A DNA stretch of 64,000 bases from Sebastes aleutianus. Its lineage: Eukaryota > Chordata > Actinopteri > Perciformes > Sebastidae. Positions 12,701 through 22,600 of the stretch are shown here, in pieces. The stretch spans positions 27,343,315-27,407,314 of the forward strand of contig CAKAKS010000039.1 in the NCBI GenBank assembly GCA_916700875.1. Direction: 5' to 3'. Below the pieces are notes generated by a model. It searched no databases. It was not told where the DNA came from and was given only the letters and a program-made list of their open reading frames with translations. The position numbers and the translations under genes are program-made. How positions within the stretch are numbered: position 1 is the stretch's first letter; each line of letters begins with the position of its first letter.

Positions 12701-13803
12701 ACTTCATAGTGAGAAAGTGATCGGACACTATCCAGACATCGGAGGAACCGGAAAACAGGCTTGATCTCCGACAGACACGTGTCATCATAGCCTACAATAG
12801 TGCACATGAAGCAGGTAAAATCACCCGCCTGCTCTGCTAAACTCGAGCTATAAGCCTTCACAATGTGAGATCGTTTCTGTGCGTAAGTTAATGAGGGACA
12901 CAAATACCCCACACCTCACCTCCGTACCATCGTTGACACACAGTACACCTGAACTGAATGGACTGTAATGCTGTGCAATATGCTGCCTTCTACTGTGCAA
13001 TTGTCTGAAATATATTAATTATTTCTGTTTTTTTTAATATTTTTATGAGAGTTAAAAGTTCTTTTAACATGTTTTAACAATATACTGTATATTTGTATTC
13101 TGGGGGTATCGTTCCTATGCAGAGGGTAGGTTAGTTTATTTATTGACTACACTGAGGGCGTTTTATATTTTAATAATTTATTTATTTATTGTGTTGAGTT
13201 GAATATGCTACTTATTTTGTACTGTAATTACCTTGTGCCTTTTCTACCTTTTTTCTTTTCTTAAAGCTGACTCGGTGTAAACTGCTCAATTCCAATGTTC
13301 TTAGGTGCAAATGGCAAATAAAACTCTTGAATCTTGAGGTGCGCACTGCACCGGTCGGTCCGTAAACGCACCGCTCACTGGATGTCTTCACCCTCACCAT
13401 CTCCATCTCCATCTCCATCCAACCTGTTCATGCTGACCACTCTCTCTCACTCTTACTCTCACATACTCACATCCAAAATGACGGAGATGCCTCTCCGCGG
13501 TTCCGGAGCGAAGAACTGCTCCTGAGCCACGGCCACCTCCTCCTTGCTGGAAGCGTACTCCCGGCTGGAGATGTTCTTGTTGTCGCTCATTTTGGTGACG
13601 ATCCAGCGGACGAGCCCGTCGATTCCACCGGGCTGGGCTCCGCTGTTTCCGGACTGCGCTGCCGTCGCGGACTCGCTGTCCTGACCGGCTACGGGTTTCG
13701 TTGGCTGCAGCTCGCGGCTTTCCTGGTCTCGAAGTTTGGCTTGTTCTTTGTTAAGCAGTTTGTGGACTCCGTCCCTACAGTAGCGCGCTGCCTGCTCACA
13801 CAT
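4189..13803 (-). CDS. necab2: NECAB2 (N-terminal EF-hand calcium-binding protein 2), first two coding exons
   Basis: NECAB proteins are neuronal cytosolic calcium sensors with N-terminal EF-hands and a C-terminal antibiotic-monooxygenase-like (ABM) domain; NECAB2 binds adenosine A2A and mGlu5 receptors. What I see: exon 1 encodes a start resembling the NECAB2 N-terminus (MCEQAARYCRDGVHKLL, then GLVRWIVTKM) and ends ISVILD; exon 2 continues IFRRADKD, the lead-in helix and first loop residues of EF-hand 1. Both exons have good splice sites and compatible phases, separated by a 9.3-kb intron. The rest of the gene must lie beyond coordinate 1; I found no exon 3 in 1-4188. It lies head-to-tail downstream of HYDIN. 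The NECAB family call is firm; paralog 2 rather than 1 or 3 rests on the Cys/Arg-rich N-terminus. Confidence 0.78.
5012..5083 (-). tRNA. tRNA-Pro (anticodon AGG)
   Basis: 72 nt. The 7-bp acceptor stem GGCTCGT/ACGAGCC is perfect, with discriminator C. The A box (TGGTCTAGGGGTATG) and B box (GGTTCAAATCC) are intact. The anticodon stem CTCGC/GCGAG encloses the loop TTAGGGT, anticodon AGG. No intron and no encoded CCA, as normal in eukaryotes. I see no run of four T within about 40 nt downstream, so Pol III termination is uncertain. It lies in NECAB2 intron 1 on the same strand as the gene. Confidence 0.92.
5664..5724 (-). pseudogene. Decayed tRNA-Pro copy
   Basis: The 5' half (GGCTCATTGGTCTATGGGTAAGAT) and part of the T arm (TTCAATTC) of the tRNA at 5012-5083 are recognisable. 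The anticodon arm no longer pairs and the 3' acceptor strand is gone. About 180 nt of flank upstream of the tRNA (5725-5920) matches 5084-5310, so this is a tandem duplicate that has decayed. Confidence 0.75.
7696..8726. mobile_element. 1-kb non-autonomous inverted-repeat element
   Basis: The termini are inverted: ATCTTAAAGAGACAGTGTGT at the left, and ATCTTAAAGGAACAGTGTGT on the complement of the right end. Long internal arms also mirror each other (GCCACTGGCTTCTAA near 7970 against the complement of 8405-8425). There is no ORF with transposase features. Relatives sit at 51030-51700 and 41370-41495. Confidence 0.75.
9276..9325. repeat. (TG)n microsatellite
   Basis: About 25 uninterrupted TG units in NECAB2 intron 1. 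Flanked by purine-rich low-complexity DNA from 9326 to 9670. Confidence 0.95.
9678..9727. repeat. (CA)n microsatellite
   Basis: CA units interrupted once by CAGA. Long open frames seen across this area are products of the repeats and not genes. Confidence 0.95.
10993..11048. repeat. Compound (CA)n/(CACGCA)n microsatellite
   Basis: Alternating CACACG and CA units over about 55 nt. Confidence 0.95.
11208..12043. mobile_element. Foldback element with a nested hAT-like insertion
   Basis: Left arm 11208-11400 (TTAAAGGGGAACTACGCCCA...) and right arm 11855-12043 (...TGGGCGTACTTCCCCTTTAA) are long inverted copies; the arms share the ACAATGAATGGGA / TCCCATTCATTGT block. A relative at 17272-17757 lacks the central insert. 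Confidence 0.8.
11537..11849. mobile_element. Nested hAT-like non-autonomous element
   Basis: Begins CAGTGGTTCTCAAC and ends with its mirror GTTGAGAACCACTG. These are typical hAT-family termini. It lies between the two arms of the foldback element at the point where the 17.3-kb copy is empty. I could not identify a clear 8-bp target duplication. Confidence 0.75.
12521..12712 (+). pseudogene. Inverted duplicate of HYDIN intron plus exon w65 acceptor
   Basis: The plus strand repeats the HYDIN coding-strand sequence of 18368-18509. 113 bases at 12580-12692, including branch region, pyrimidine tract, CAG and the first six exon bases, are identical; similarity continues upstream to about 12521 and fades within 30 bases into the exon. 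It lies in NECAB2 intron 1 in the opposite orientation to HYDIN. It cannot encode a useful product. Confidence 0.9.
12930..13338 (+). repeat. Probable LINE 3' tail
   Basis: AT-rich sequence containing CTGTGCAATATGCTGCC and ending AATAAAACTCTTGAATCTTGA, a form common at the 3' end of fish LINE copies. No reverse-transcriptase residues remain. It follows the HYDIN-derived fragment on the same strand. Confidence 0.4.
13471..13803 (-). CDS. necab2: NECAB2 exon 1 (start codon to first EF-hand)
   Basis: 111 codons from ATG 13803 to a GTGAGT donor directly after ISVILD. The middle (Gln/Ser/Gly-rich, AATAAQSGNSGAQPGG) is low complexity. The exon is GC- and CpG-rich, unlike the surrounding AT-rich DNA, as expected for a first exon near a promoter. 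An out-of-frame ATG lies 23 nt upstream. Confidence 0.8.
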
Positions 13804-13960
13804 CCTTTTTGCTGCGGAGCGCTCATGCTGAGCTCTATGGGGGAGAGAGAGAAGCCCCCCCCACCACCTCCCACCAACCCTGTTACATCACAGCAGCACC
13901 CAGCCCAAAACACACCCACACACCCATCCTGCATAGCCTCCATACCTCCAAGATTATCTA
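13804..13960 (-). promoter_or_regulatory. Probable NECAB2 5' UTR and proximal promoter with upstream ATGs
   Basis: Pyrimidine-rich and C-rich sequence directly upstream of the NECAB2 start. An ATG at 13826 opens a different frame that ends at 13689, overlapping the NECAB2 start, so it could lower translation. No TATA box is evident. The promoter role is inferred from position only. Confidence 0.35.
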
Positions 13961-14064
13961 GAGAACGAAAAATGGTCTTTACATTCTTATGGGGACTGAT
14001 GTTTTTAAGGTTTGGAGAATTTATAGTGACTTTGTTGCACTTACTGGTATTTACTCATACTGTA

Positions 14065-14586
14065 TTAAAGGTCCCATATTATAAAAAAGTGAGATTTTCA
14101 AGTTTTTTTTTTATTATAAAGCAGGCTTAAGTGTTATATAAATACTGTGAAAGTATCGAAACACTCAATCTACAGGGAAATACACACAGCTCGTATTCAG
14201 AAACTCTGCATTTGAAACAAGCCGTCAGGATTTCTGCCCATTCGTGATGTCACGAATATACAATATTTAGACCCTTGACACAATTTTAAACGTAAACATT
14301 CCAAATATGTCTCAGTTTATTCCTGGTTGCAGTGTATGTGAATGTCATCAGCTGACAGGAAGTACACATTGACCCAAGCTGTTGCCTAGCAACGCAATTC
14401 TGTTGCAATTCCGTGGAAATGCGCTAAAACGGAGCGTTTCAGACAGAGGGTAAATACAGGCATATTCAGGCAGACAGTATGAGGAAAATAATGTTTTTTT
14501 TTAACATTACAGCATGTAAACATGTTGTAGTAGAAACACAAAATACAAGTATGAACCTGAAAATGAGCACGATATGGGACCTTTAA
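14065..14586. mobile_element. MITE with TTAAAGGTCCCATAT termini
   Basis: Left end TTAAAGGTCCCATAT, right end ATATGGGACCTTTAA: a 15-bp inverted repeat around 490 nt of non-coding DNA in the NECAB2-HYDIN intergenic region. Confidence 0.8.
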
Positions 14587-14802
14587 GACACTATTTTACA
14601 TTGCTGTGGTGTACAATGTACAATTAACCGCTTATTTTTTTTTCTGTTCAAAATGTATTTGGATTTTCTTGAGTCCTTTACATAGAAATCAGTCCACAGG
14701 CTATTATAGGCAACCAAGAAAGTCAGGAAGGTCTCAGTTTTTAATGTTATGTTACAATCCATTCACACATTAGCAATACAAAACGATTAATAACTTGTCA
14801 CT

Positions 14803-15466
14803 AGGGCTGTCAATCGATTAAATTATTTAAACGTGATTAATAGCATGATTGTCCATAGTTAATCGCGATTAATCGCAAATTTTTTTATGTGTTCAACATG
14901 TACCTTAAAGGGAGATTTGTCAAGTATTTAATACTCTTATCAACATGGGAGTGGGCAAATATACTTGCTTTATGCAAATGAATGTATATATTTATTATTG
15001 GAAATCAATGAACAACACAAATCAATGACACATATTGTCCAGAAACCCTCACAGGTACTGAATTTAGCATAAAAAATGATGCTCAAATCATAACATGGCA
15101 AACTCAAGCCCAACAGGCAACAACAGCTGTCGGTTTGTTAGTGTGCTGACTTGACTATGACTTGCCCCAAAACTGCATGTGATTATCATAAAGTGGGGAT
15201 GTCTGTAAAGGGGAGACTCGTGGGTACCCATAGAACCTATTTTCATCCACATATCTTGAGGTCAGAGGTCAAGGGACCCCTTGGCCATGCCAATGTTTCC
15301 TCGCCAAAATGTAGCATAAGTTTGGGGCGTTATTTAGCCTCCTTTGCGGCAACTGAGCCCGCTACAATAAAAAAAATTGCATGTTGCATTAATGCATTAA
15401 AGAAATCAGTGGCGTTAAAATGAATTTGCGTTAACGTGTTATTATTGCATTAACTTTGACAGCCCT
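14803..15466 (+). mobile_element. MITE family A, copy 1
   Basis: Starts AGGGCTGTCAATCGATTAA and ends TTGACAGCCCT. The interior (CTCGTGGGTACCCATAGAA, GAGGTCAAGGGACCCCTTGG) recurs at 20692-21420, 26996-27623, and as fragments at 52770-53090 and 57127-57290. A short ORF inside it recurs only because the element is repeated. Confidence 0.88.
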
Positions 15467-15812
15467 AATAGAAATAGAGGATTTGTTGATTGTTGCTTTT
15501 CAATCTTCGGTCTGGGTTTTGTGAGCGGTCAAGTGACATCCATCCATGTTGGAATAAAGCTGGCGCCTATTTAGGACTATCTGGACTACAGTACATCACT
15601 CCTCCTAGGCTCCGAAAGCAAGCAGAAGCTTGTCTTTTGTTTAAAGTCTCGTGTGAACAAAGACGATGTTATATTCCCCTCCTTCCTTTAAACAGTCACA
15701 GAGGAAGGTGTGGACCATTTGTCCCAATGGGAGGATCAGAGGATTTTCTCTGAGAGCTAGAGTAAGAGGAGTGTCTCTTGAACTGTCAGTCCAGCTCCTC
15801 ATTAGAGGTTTA

Positions 15813-15826
15813 GGGGTGTGTGTGTG

Positions 15827-15902
<76 letters not shown>
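15813..15902. repeat. (TG)n microsatellite, about 90 nt
   Basis: The longest simple repeat in the window, with one CG interruption, between HYDIN and NECAB2. Confidence 0.97.
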
Positions 15903-15907
<5 letters not shown>

Positions 15908-16203
15908 CTGTTGTGACAATCCTAACCTTTGGTAATGAGCGTCCCCTCCAGCTCTGCCCTTTCAGCTGAGCAGCTAGTCTTCCCTACAATGTGCAGCGCA
16001 CAGAGTGGTTTGGACAAATTAACTGCAGGTGGAAAGTGGACATTTTAACATGCAGGTTATGAGGATGACCAAAAGGCAAACAAATAAGGTAAATTATGTA
16101 TCTTCCCGACTCACGGAAGCACTAGAATGGGTAAACTCTCTTGACATGATTGCCCCCATGTGGAAACAAGTGTGCAGTGACAGGGCAGGTTTTCTTTGCA
16201 GGT

Positions 16204-16209
16204 TTTATT
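16204..16209 (-). terminator. Candidate HYDIN polyadenylation signal AATAAA
   Basis: An AATAAA hexamer on the coding strand 216 nt beyond the HYDIN stop codon. It is the first one downstream and would give a short 3' UTR. I see no strong GT-rich element after it, so this is only the best candidate. Confidence 0.45.
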
Positions 16210-16424
16210 CAGTTGGCTATTCAAATATTTATGAACACATTTGTGACAACCAATTATTTTAACCACATAAATATACACATTTCTATTTTCGACATTGGCG
16301 TTGGATAAATATTTTGTCAACACGTTCAACTGAAGCATCGTAAAAATAAGTTGCACATCGAAGGCTTTGGCATCTATTAGTGATTAGTGTTCCTATGTGT
16401 GTGTCTGCAAAGCCAAATTTCTCT

Positions 16425-16631
16425 CTAAGATGAGTCAGTGCGGTAGCCCTTCAGGTAACAGACCCAAGAACAAGGTTTGCTGAGGCCCTGAGAGCCCCGA
16501 CTAGAGATGGTCAGCTTGCCAAACCACAGCCCCTGAGAGCCTTCAGGGGCCTCAAAGGAGACCAGGATGTTGTGGGTCTTTTTGGAGGGGATGGTGTCCC
16601 CCTCTTTGACATGAAAACAGGGGTTGTCCAC
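16425..16631 (-). CDS. hydin: HYDIN exon w66 (last coding exon, stop TAG)
   Basis: 207 nt including the stop. Starts VDNPCFHVKEGDTIPSKK, contains SFEAPEGSQGLWFGKLTI and ends YLKGYRTDSS followed by TAG. Acceptor TCCTAG. Confidence 0.93.
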   Translation of the reverse strand: MDNPCFHVKEGDTIPSKKTHNILVSFEAPEGSQGLWFGKLTISSRGSQGLSKPCSWVCYLKGYRTDSS

Positions 16632-19600
16632 CTAGGAGCAAGAGAAATAAGGCTCAGGTTAAATCAATCACAGATGTAATGTGAGGTTAAGGAAATTAAA
16701 CTTCTAGTAGGTAGAACGTTTTTGGCATCATTGGGCAAAAATTCCATAATAACCTTTCAGCATATTGTAATTCAAGTGTTCTGAGAGATAACTAGACTTC
16801 TGCACCTCCTCATGGCTCTGTTTTCAGGCTTTAGAAAACCTAGCCAGTGATGGGAGACTTTGGCCAATCATAGGTCATTTCAGATTTTCTATTGGCTGTT
16901 CATTCAACGGAGGCAGCTGTCAATCACTTGCAAACTCCAATGAAACGGTCAAACTAGGCAGCGCTGATCAAATATGAATCAATATTCTGTTACCGCAATG
17001 TCTATTTCTCGCCTCAAACGTTTTCAGAAACATCTTGTAGTGTACTGTTTAGCTGTAAAATGAGAAAGTTCGCTCCGGCTGGTGGGCGGTGCTTGGTATT
17101 TCCTCAACTGATCTCAACATGGCAGTCGGGTCACAAACTTTCTCATTTTACAGCTAAACAGTACACTTTTTTCAGATTACCTGTCTCATGCAGTATTGTC
17201 AGGATATAGTGTCCGTTTCATAAAAATAACTTTTTTTAATCATATTGGCTCCGATTCTGCCCACTGCAGCATTAAAGGGGAACACCACCTAAATTAAGAA
17301 TTCCAATGTTATTTCCATGGCCTAGGAAAGTTCAATCAATATTTGTGAACATCTCTCAAAGCCAGAAACCAGAGAAGTAAGTCTCAAACTTGTGCTGTCA
17401 CAGGCAGAAGTCTGGAGCGGCTCCATAGACAATGAATGGCAGACTGATTTTGTGGACTCTTTTTTTATATCCAAATGAGCTTTATTCTATTGTAGTGTTG
17501 TCAGTTATGAAACAGAAAATGTTCCCCTTTACTCAGATCATTCCCCTGGGTGCTCTCTGTGTCATCTAGAACATCTCTCCTCATTGTCTATGGAGCAGTT
17601 ACACACTTTATACCCTTTTCATCACAAGTTTGAGTTTTAGCACTCTAGTTTTTGGATTTGGTAGAGAGGTTTTCATGTTTACTAATATTTTTGGGCTGTC
17701 TTAGACCATAGAAATAACATGTATGGATTTTGAAAATGGGCGTTGTTCCCCTTTAATTAAATTTAAGCATTTTGTAGAAGCTGGAAGAGTCACAGTCTAA
17801 ACATAAATAAAATAAATAAAATATGAAAGCCAGACTGCACCACTCTCTTTACTGTAATTGCTCCAGGCTAAATTTAAAGCTGCTTGCTTCATGCTGGCTG
17901 GCGGTGCACCCAGAACCGCCAGCCAGAAAATTATTTCCTCGGATTTCAACAAATGCCTTGGCCTTTTGCACAGTGGTAATATTGGAGTGCTATAAATCAC
18001 TTTCATTGTCAGTGACACCAATGCTCCTCCAAAAATATCCCATTTTAAACTCTTCAATCTGGTTGTTTCCCTGGTTATCATCTGGTCATTATGACTTCTT
18101 TACCTGAAAAGAGAAAGTGGTGGTCTGCAGGAATACATTTTTGAAGGGGATGGCGACGTTGCGACCAGCCCTGATGCTAAACGGGCCCTGGGCCTTGGGA
18201 GGGAGGCAGATCCCATGCAAGGGAAAGATGTATTCTCCACCGACTGCTGAGGACGCGATGAGCTGTCCTCTCGCTTCCCCCACCTGATGAGGTTCAAAAC
18301 AAACCTCCATGCTGGCCTCTGACCCCCCCTCCATGGGTCTGGCCTTGTCCCCTATGAAGTCTGGATGATCAGTCTGCAGGAGAGAGATAACAAGAAGGGG
18401 ATCATATGACAGCAAATACATCACTGTTATTACATTGATGTTTTTGTCATTTTGAAAGAAAATTTCAGTCATTACAACTCTTGTGTCATAGGCGGGGTTT
18501 TCATTACACTTCCTATTAAAATTAAACATTCCATGTTAAATAAAGCAAATGTCAGCATGTCCCACAGCACATTTTGGCAATCAATTTGCAGTTCATACAG
18601 CTTATATTTTTGCACTGTTTTCTTCCAACTGATAACAGTACTATAGTAACTAATTGAAATGTAAGATAATTCAGACTCATTTTATCAGTATGCTAATTAG
18701 CCCATTCTTTAGTTATGTTTTGTTAAGCACAGACTTATTTGTTAAAAAAGTCTTATTATTATTAATTTAGGAGAGTCACACTGAATTACAAATGTTTAAT
18801 GCAACATTGTGTTTATTAAAACCAATACCTACTAAGATTAAAAACATGTAGCCAAATGTTTTCACATTTAAATTCTTAGCTTTGCAGATCAGATATAGGA
18901 AACGTAAATGTCCGGCCCCTTGGCACTTCACTGCTTTTCAAATCTGGCCCTTCTAAAAAAAGGAATTAAAAAGGGCTGACATAAAGCATCATAAGAACAT
19001 GGTGTTCACCTACATTTCTAAGTCATCAGGACATGTTTCATATTTCCATACCTTGCATGAGTACTCAGTTTTGACGCGAGCGTAGCTGATGAAGTTAACA
19101 GGAACGGAGTGGCTGCTGCCCAGAGTAGTGCTGAAGTGGACGGTTTTCTCCAGTGGTGCGGGCAGAGCTCTGAGAAGCAAATCGTAGTGGAAGAAGCCCA
19201 GATCATTGCTGTACAGAGTCAGCCGGGCTGTGGACTCGCCTTCACGCAGGGGCTGGTACTCAAAGCTCAGAGAGCTCTAAAGAGAGGAGACACACACATA
19301 CAGAGTATCAATTAAAGTTTGTTTGTGAGCACACAGCTGTTTTTTTTAGAACAGAAATAGATGTCGTCACCTTGGACTGTCCTGGCACAGTGTGCTGAGG
19401 TGGGGCTAAGATGTCATTGCATTTACACTCGGTGGTGAGGCAGGTAACCGTGGACAGGGGGTTCTCCACCTGTACAGTGGCCGACGCCAACTGACGGACA
19501 GCGGCCACCAGCTCTATGGTGGACAGGACTCCTGGAGACGTGGCCTTGAAGATGACAAGGTAGAACAAGTACTCACCGGACACCTCATTACGAAACGTCA

Positions 19601-22600
19601 CCTGAAGAGAAGGATTAAGGAGTGATGTGAGGACAACGCTCGGAAACACATTCAGATCTGGTCACAGAAATGTGCGGGTGAGATCAAACCTTGGTGTTGT
19701 GCTGCCCCTCTCTGTATGTAAAGAAAGACATCTTGTAGTCTCGGCTGGCCGAAGCAGGGACATCGATGTATTCTAGACCCTTGAGGGACATTGTAGCGTC
19801 CGGCCTGTCAGGTTTCACGATCTCCATCAGCACACGAAACCTGAGCACACAGACACACTCATGACTCTACTGTCCGACTGTCCTAACAGGGATTGTGTAT
19901 TTCTCAGCATTCACATCTCGTCAGTTATTCACATTCGGCATTCACATTTTGCATTTCGGTGATCTTTTTAATATGCAGCAAGAGGTTTTGCTTAATCAAA
20001 GAGGTATGATTCCCTTCACTTCACTTTTCACATGGGTAATGGAAAATTGAAAAACACATATCTATATATTTTTGAGGAGCACTGGGTGAAGTGCTGCAAA
20101 ATACTGAAATTTCACATAGGCTTTTAATGCATATAAAGAAATACTAACAATAGCTGGTAGTATCTGTTCACTATATTCCTACCATAATACGAAAAATGTA
20201 ATGGTTCAAACTTGGGAATTAAAGCTACTATAATCGATATCTTTATAATACAAATATTTTACAATGTGAAATGGAGCTCGTCATGATGAAACTTCAGAGA
20301 ATTATGACCTTTATATTGAGTTTCAGCTCATTATTTAGCTGCCCGGCCCACAATTTTACTGTTTTGGTTCATTCTCAGCACTCTAATAGGATCATTTTCG
20401 GCCGTAGCAGTAAGCTGTTTTCAGAAAAAAGAAGCTCAAACTAGAATTACCGCCTTGCGGTTATATGCCTCCTTCAAGCATGCAACAGGCGCAGTGAGCA
20501 TCACCTTTGACCACCAAAATCTAATCAGTTCATCCTTGAGACCAAGTGGACATTTGTGAATGAATTCATGAGAATGGGATGGACATGAGGTCACAGTGAC
20601 CTTGACCTTCGACAATGTCAATGTCGTATTCACGACTTGTTTCCGCTGCCCTCAAGTGGCCAAAAAAAACAAAACGTGTTGCATTATTATGAGGGCTGTC
20701 AATCGATTAAAATATTTAATCGCAATTAATCACGATTATCCATAGTTAATCTCGATCAATCAAAAATCAATCGCACATTTTTATCCATTCAAAATGTACC
20801 TTAAGGAGAGATTTGTCAAATATTTAATACTTTTACCGACATGGGAGTGGGCAAATATGCTTGCTTTATACAAATGTATGTACATATTTATTATTGGAAA
20901 TCAATAAACAACACAAAATAATGGCAAATATTGTCCAGAAACCCTCACAGGTACTGCATTTAGCATAACAAAAGCTCAAGTCATAACACAGCAAACTGAA
21001 GCCCAACAGGCAACAACAGCTGTCAGTGTGTCAGTGTGCTGACTTGACTATGACTTGCCCCAAACTGCATGTGATTATCATAATTGAATTATCATCTTGA
21101 ATTTCCCTTGGGATCAATAAAGTTACTATCTATCTATTGATCTAAAGTGGGCATGTCTGTAAAGGGGAGACTCGTGGGTACCCATAGAAGAAGTTTGGAG
21201 CATTATTTAGCCTCCTTCGCAACCTAGTATGACATGGTTGGTACCAATGGATTCCTTAGGTTTTCTAGTTTCATATGATGCCAGTATCTTCACTCTAGCT
21301 TTAAAACTGAGCCCGCTACAACCTAAAAATTGCAAATTGTGTTAATTTGTTAAAGAAATTAGTGGTGTTAAAACAAATTTGCGTTAACGTGTTATTATCA
21401 CATTAACTTTGACAGCCCTAATTATTAATCTTTGGTTTAAGATACTGGTGACATAAAGGGGTGTGTGTGTTTTACCGCTGTTGCTTGGAGAGCCAGTTGT
21501 ACACAGGGAGCAACTCTGTGTGGTGAGTCTTGGCAGGCAGTTCACGCACAATGGCGTCCTGTCCCTTGGGAGGTTCAGCAGTTCCTTGCAGGGAGTACAG
21601 CATGCCTGTCCCATCAGGGAAGGAGAAAAAGACTGATCCCTGTGAAATAAGGAGATATATGATAAGTTACTCTCTGAGATTAAGTTAATGTCACACTTGA
21701 TTGTTTACACCGTATTGTTTTGCTATATAGAATGCATTGCACTGCACTGAATATGCACAAAAGAGGCTACAAATAAAGAACTGATTGTGTTTAAATGTTA
21801 GTGCTCCTCTACCTGGTGTTTCTTTCCATCAGCAGTCATGGACAGTGGTCGGTAGGTGATCTCGTATGTCTTGTTTTGGAGGGGTTCGAGGATCAACGAG
21901 GGTGCAGCGATCCACTGTTCGCCCTCTATGACAGGTCTGATGCTGCAATGCTGGTTTGTGGGGTTGAACACGGGCAGAGTCTGGGTGTGAGAGCCGCGTA
22001 CTGGGCAAAGAAAATACACCACCTGGAGACAAGCAGTCAGAAGGAGGTAAGCAATAGGAAGTACAAAGGCAGTTATATTATACGTAATACCTGTTACTGA
22101 AAGCATTAGCAATAAGAAGTACAGTAGTAATCACCTTCAACTTGTTCTAAATACAGTAGAACACATACATACGCATAATATAAAGCCTTTTCTAATGGGC
22201 TACGCTTACACTGCAAGCAAATGTGGCCCAAATCCGATTTTTTGCTCTCATGTGACACAGATCTGATTATTTTAGAGTAGTGTGGACACAGAAATCAGAT
22301 CTGGGCCACTTTCATATGTGGTCGCGAACGGTCATACATATCGGAATGCATGTGTGTTTTTCCACGTCATACTTCGCTGCGCAGGTGCAGATCATTCACC
22401 ATAAATTGTCCGTTGAAACTACAGAAGAAAAAGAACCTCTCTTTCCACAGTGACAGTGCATCAATCAGCCACAAGCAACATTTGTTACTTAACAAAAAAG
22501 ACTTTTTCTATATAACCAAGTTCTTCTGCTAAATTCGGCATCATGTTTCCCTCAGTAGAACTCCAATTTAATAGATCAGCAACTACAAAAATGTGTAAAC

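Noticed and set aside
12652..12912. An 86-codon minus-strand frame
   Set aside because: Half of it is antisense to the duplicated HYDIN fragment, and the rest shows no known domain.
13395..13420. Short array of CCATCT units that could suggest a regulatory or CRISPR-like repeat
   Set aside because: It is a four-unit hexanucleotide microsatellite without spacers.
13741..14130. A 129-codon plus-strand frame opposite NECAB2 exon 1
   Set aside because: Antisense shadow of a GC-rich exon, continuing into a MITE; no recognisable protein features.
15151..15423. Small frame starting MTMTCPKTAC, also present near 27.3 kb
   Set aside because: It recurs because it lies inside MITE family A; it is not conserved in copy 2 and is not a gene.
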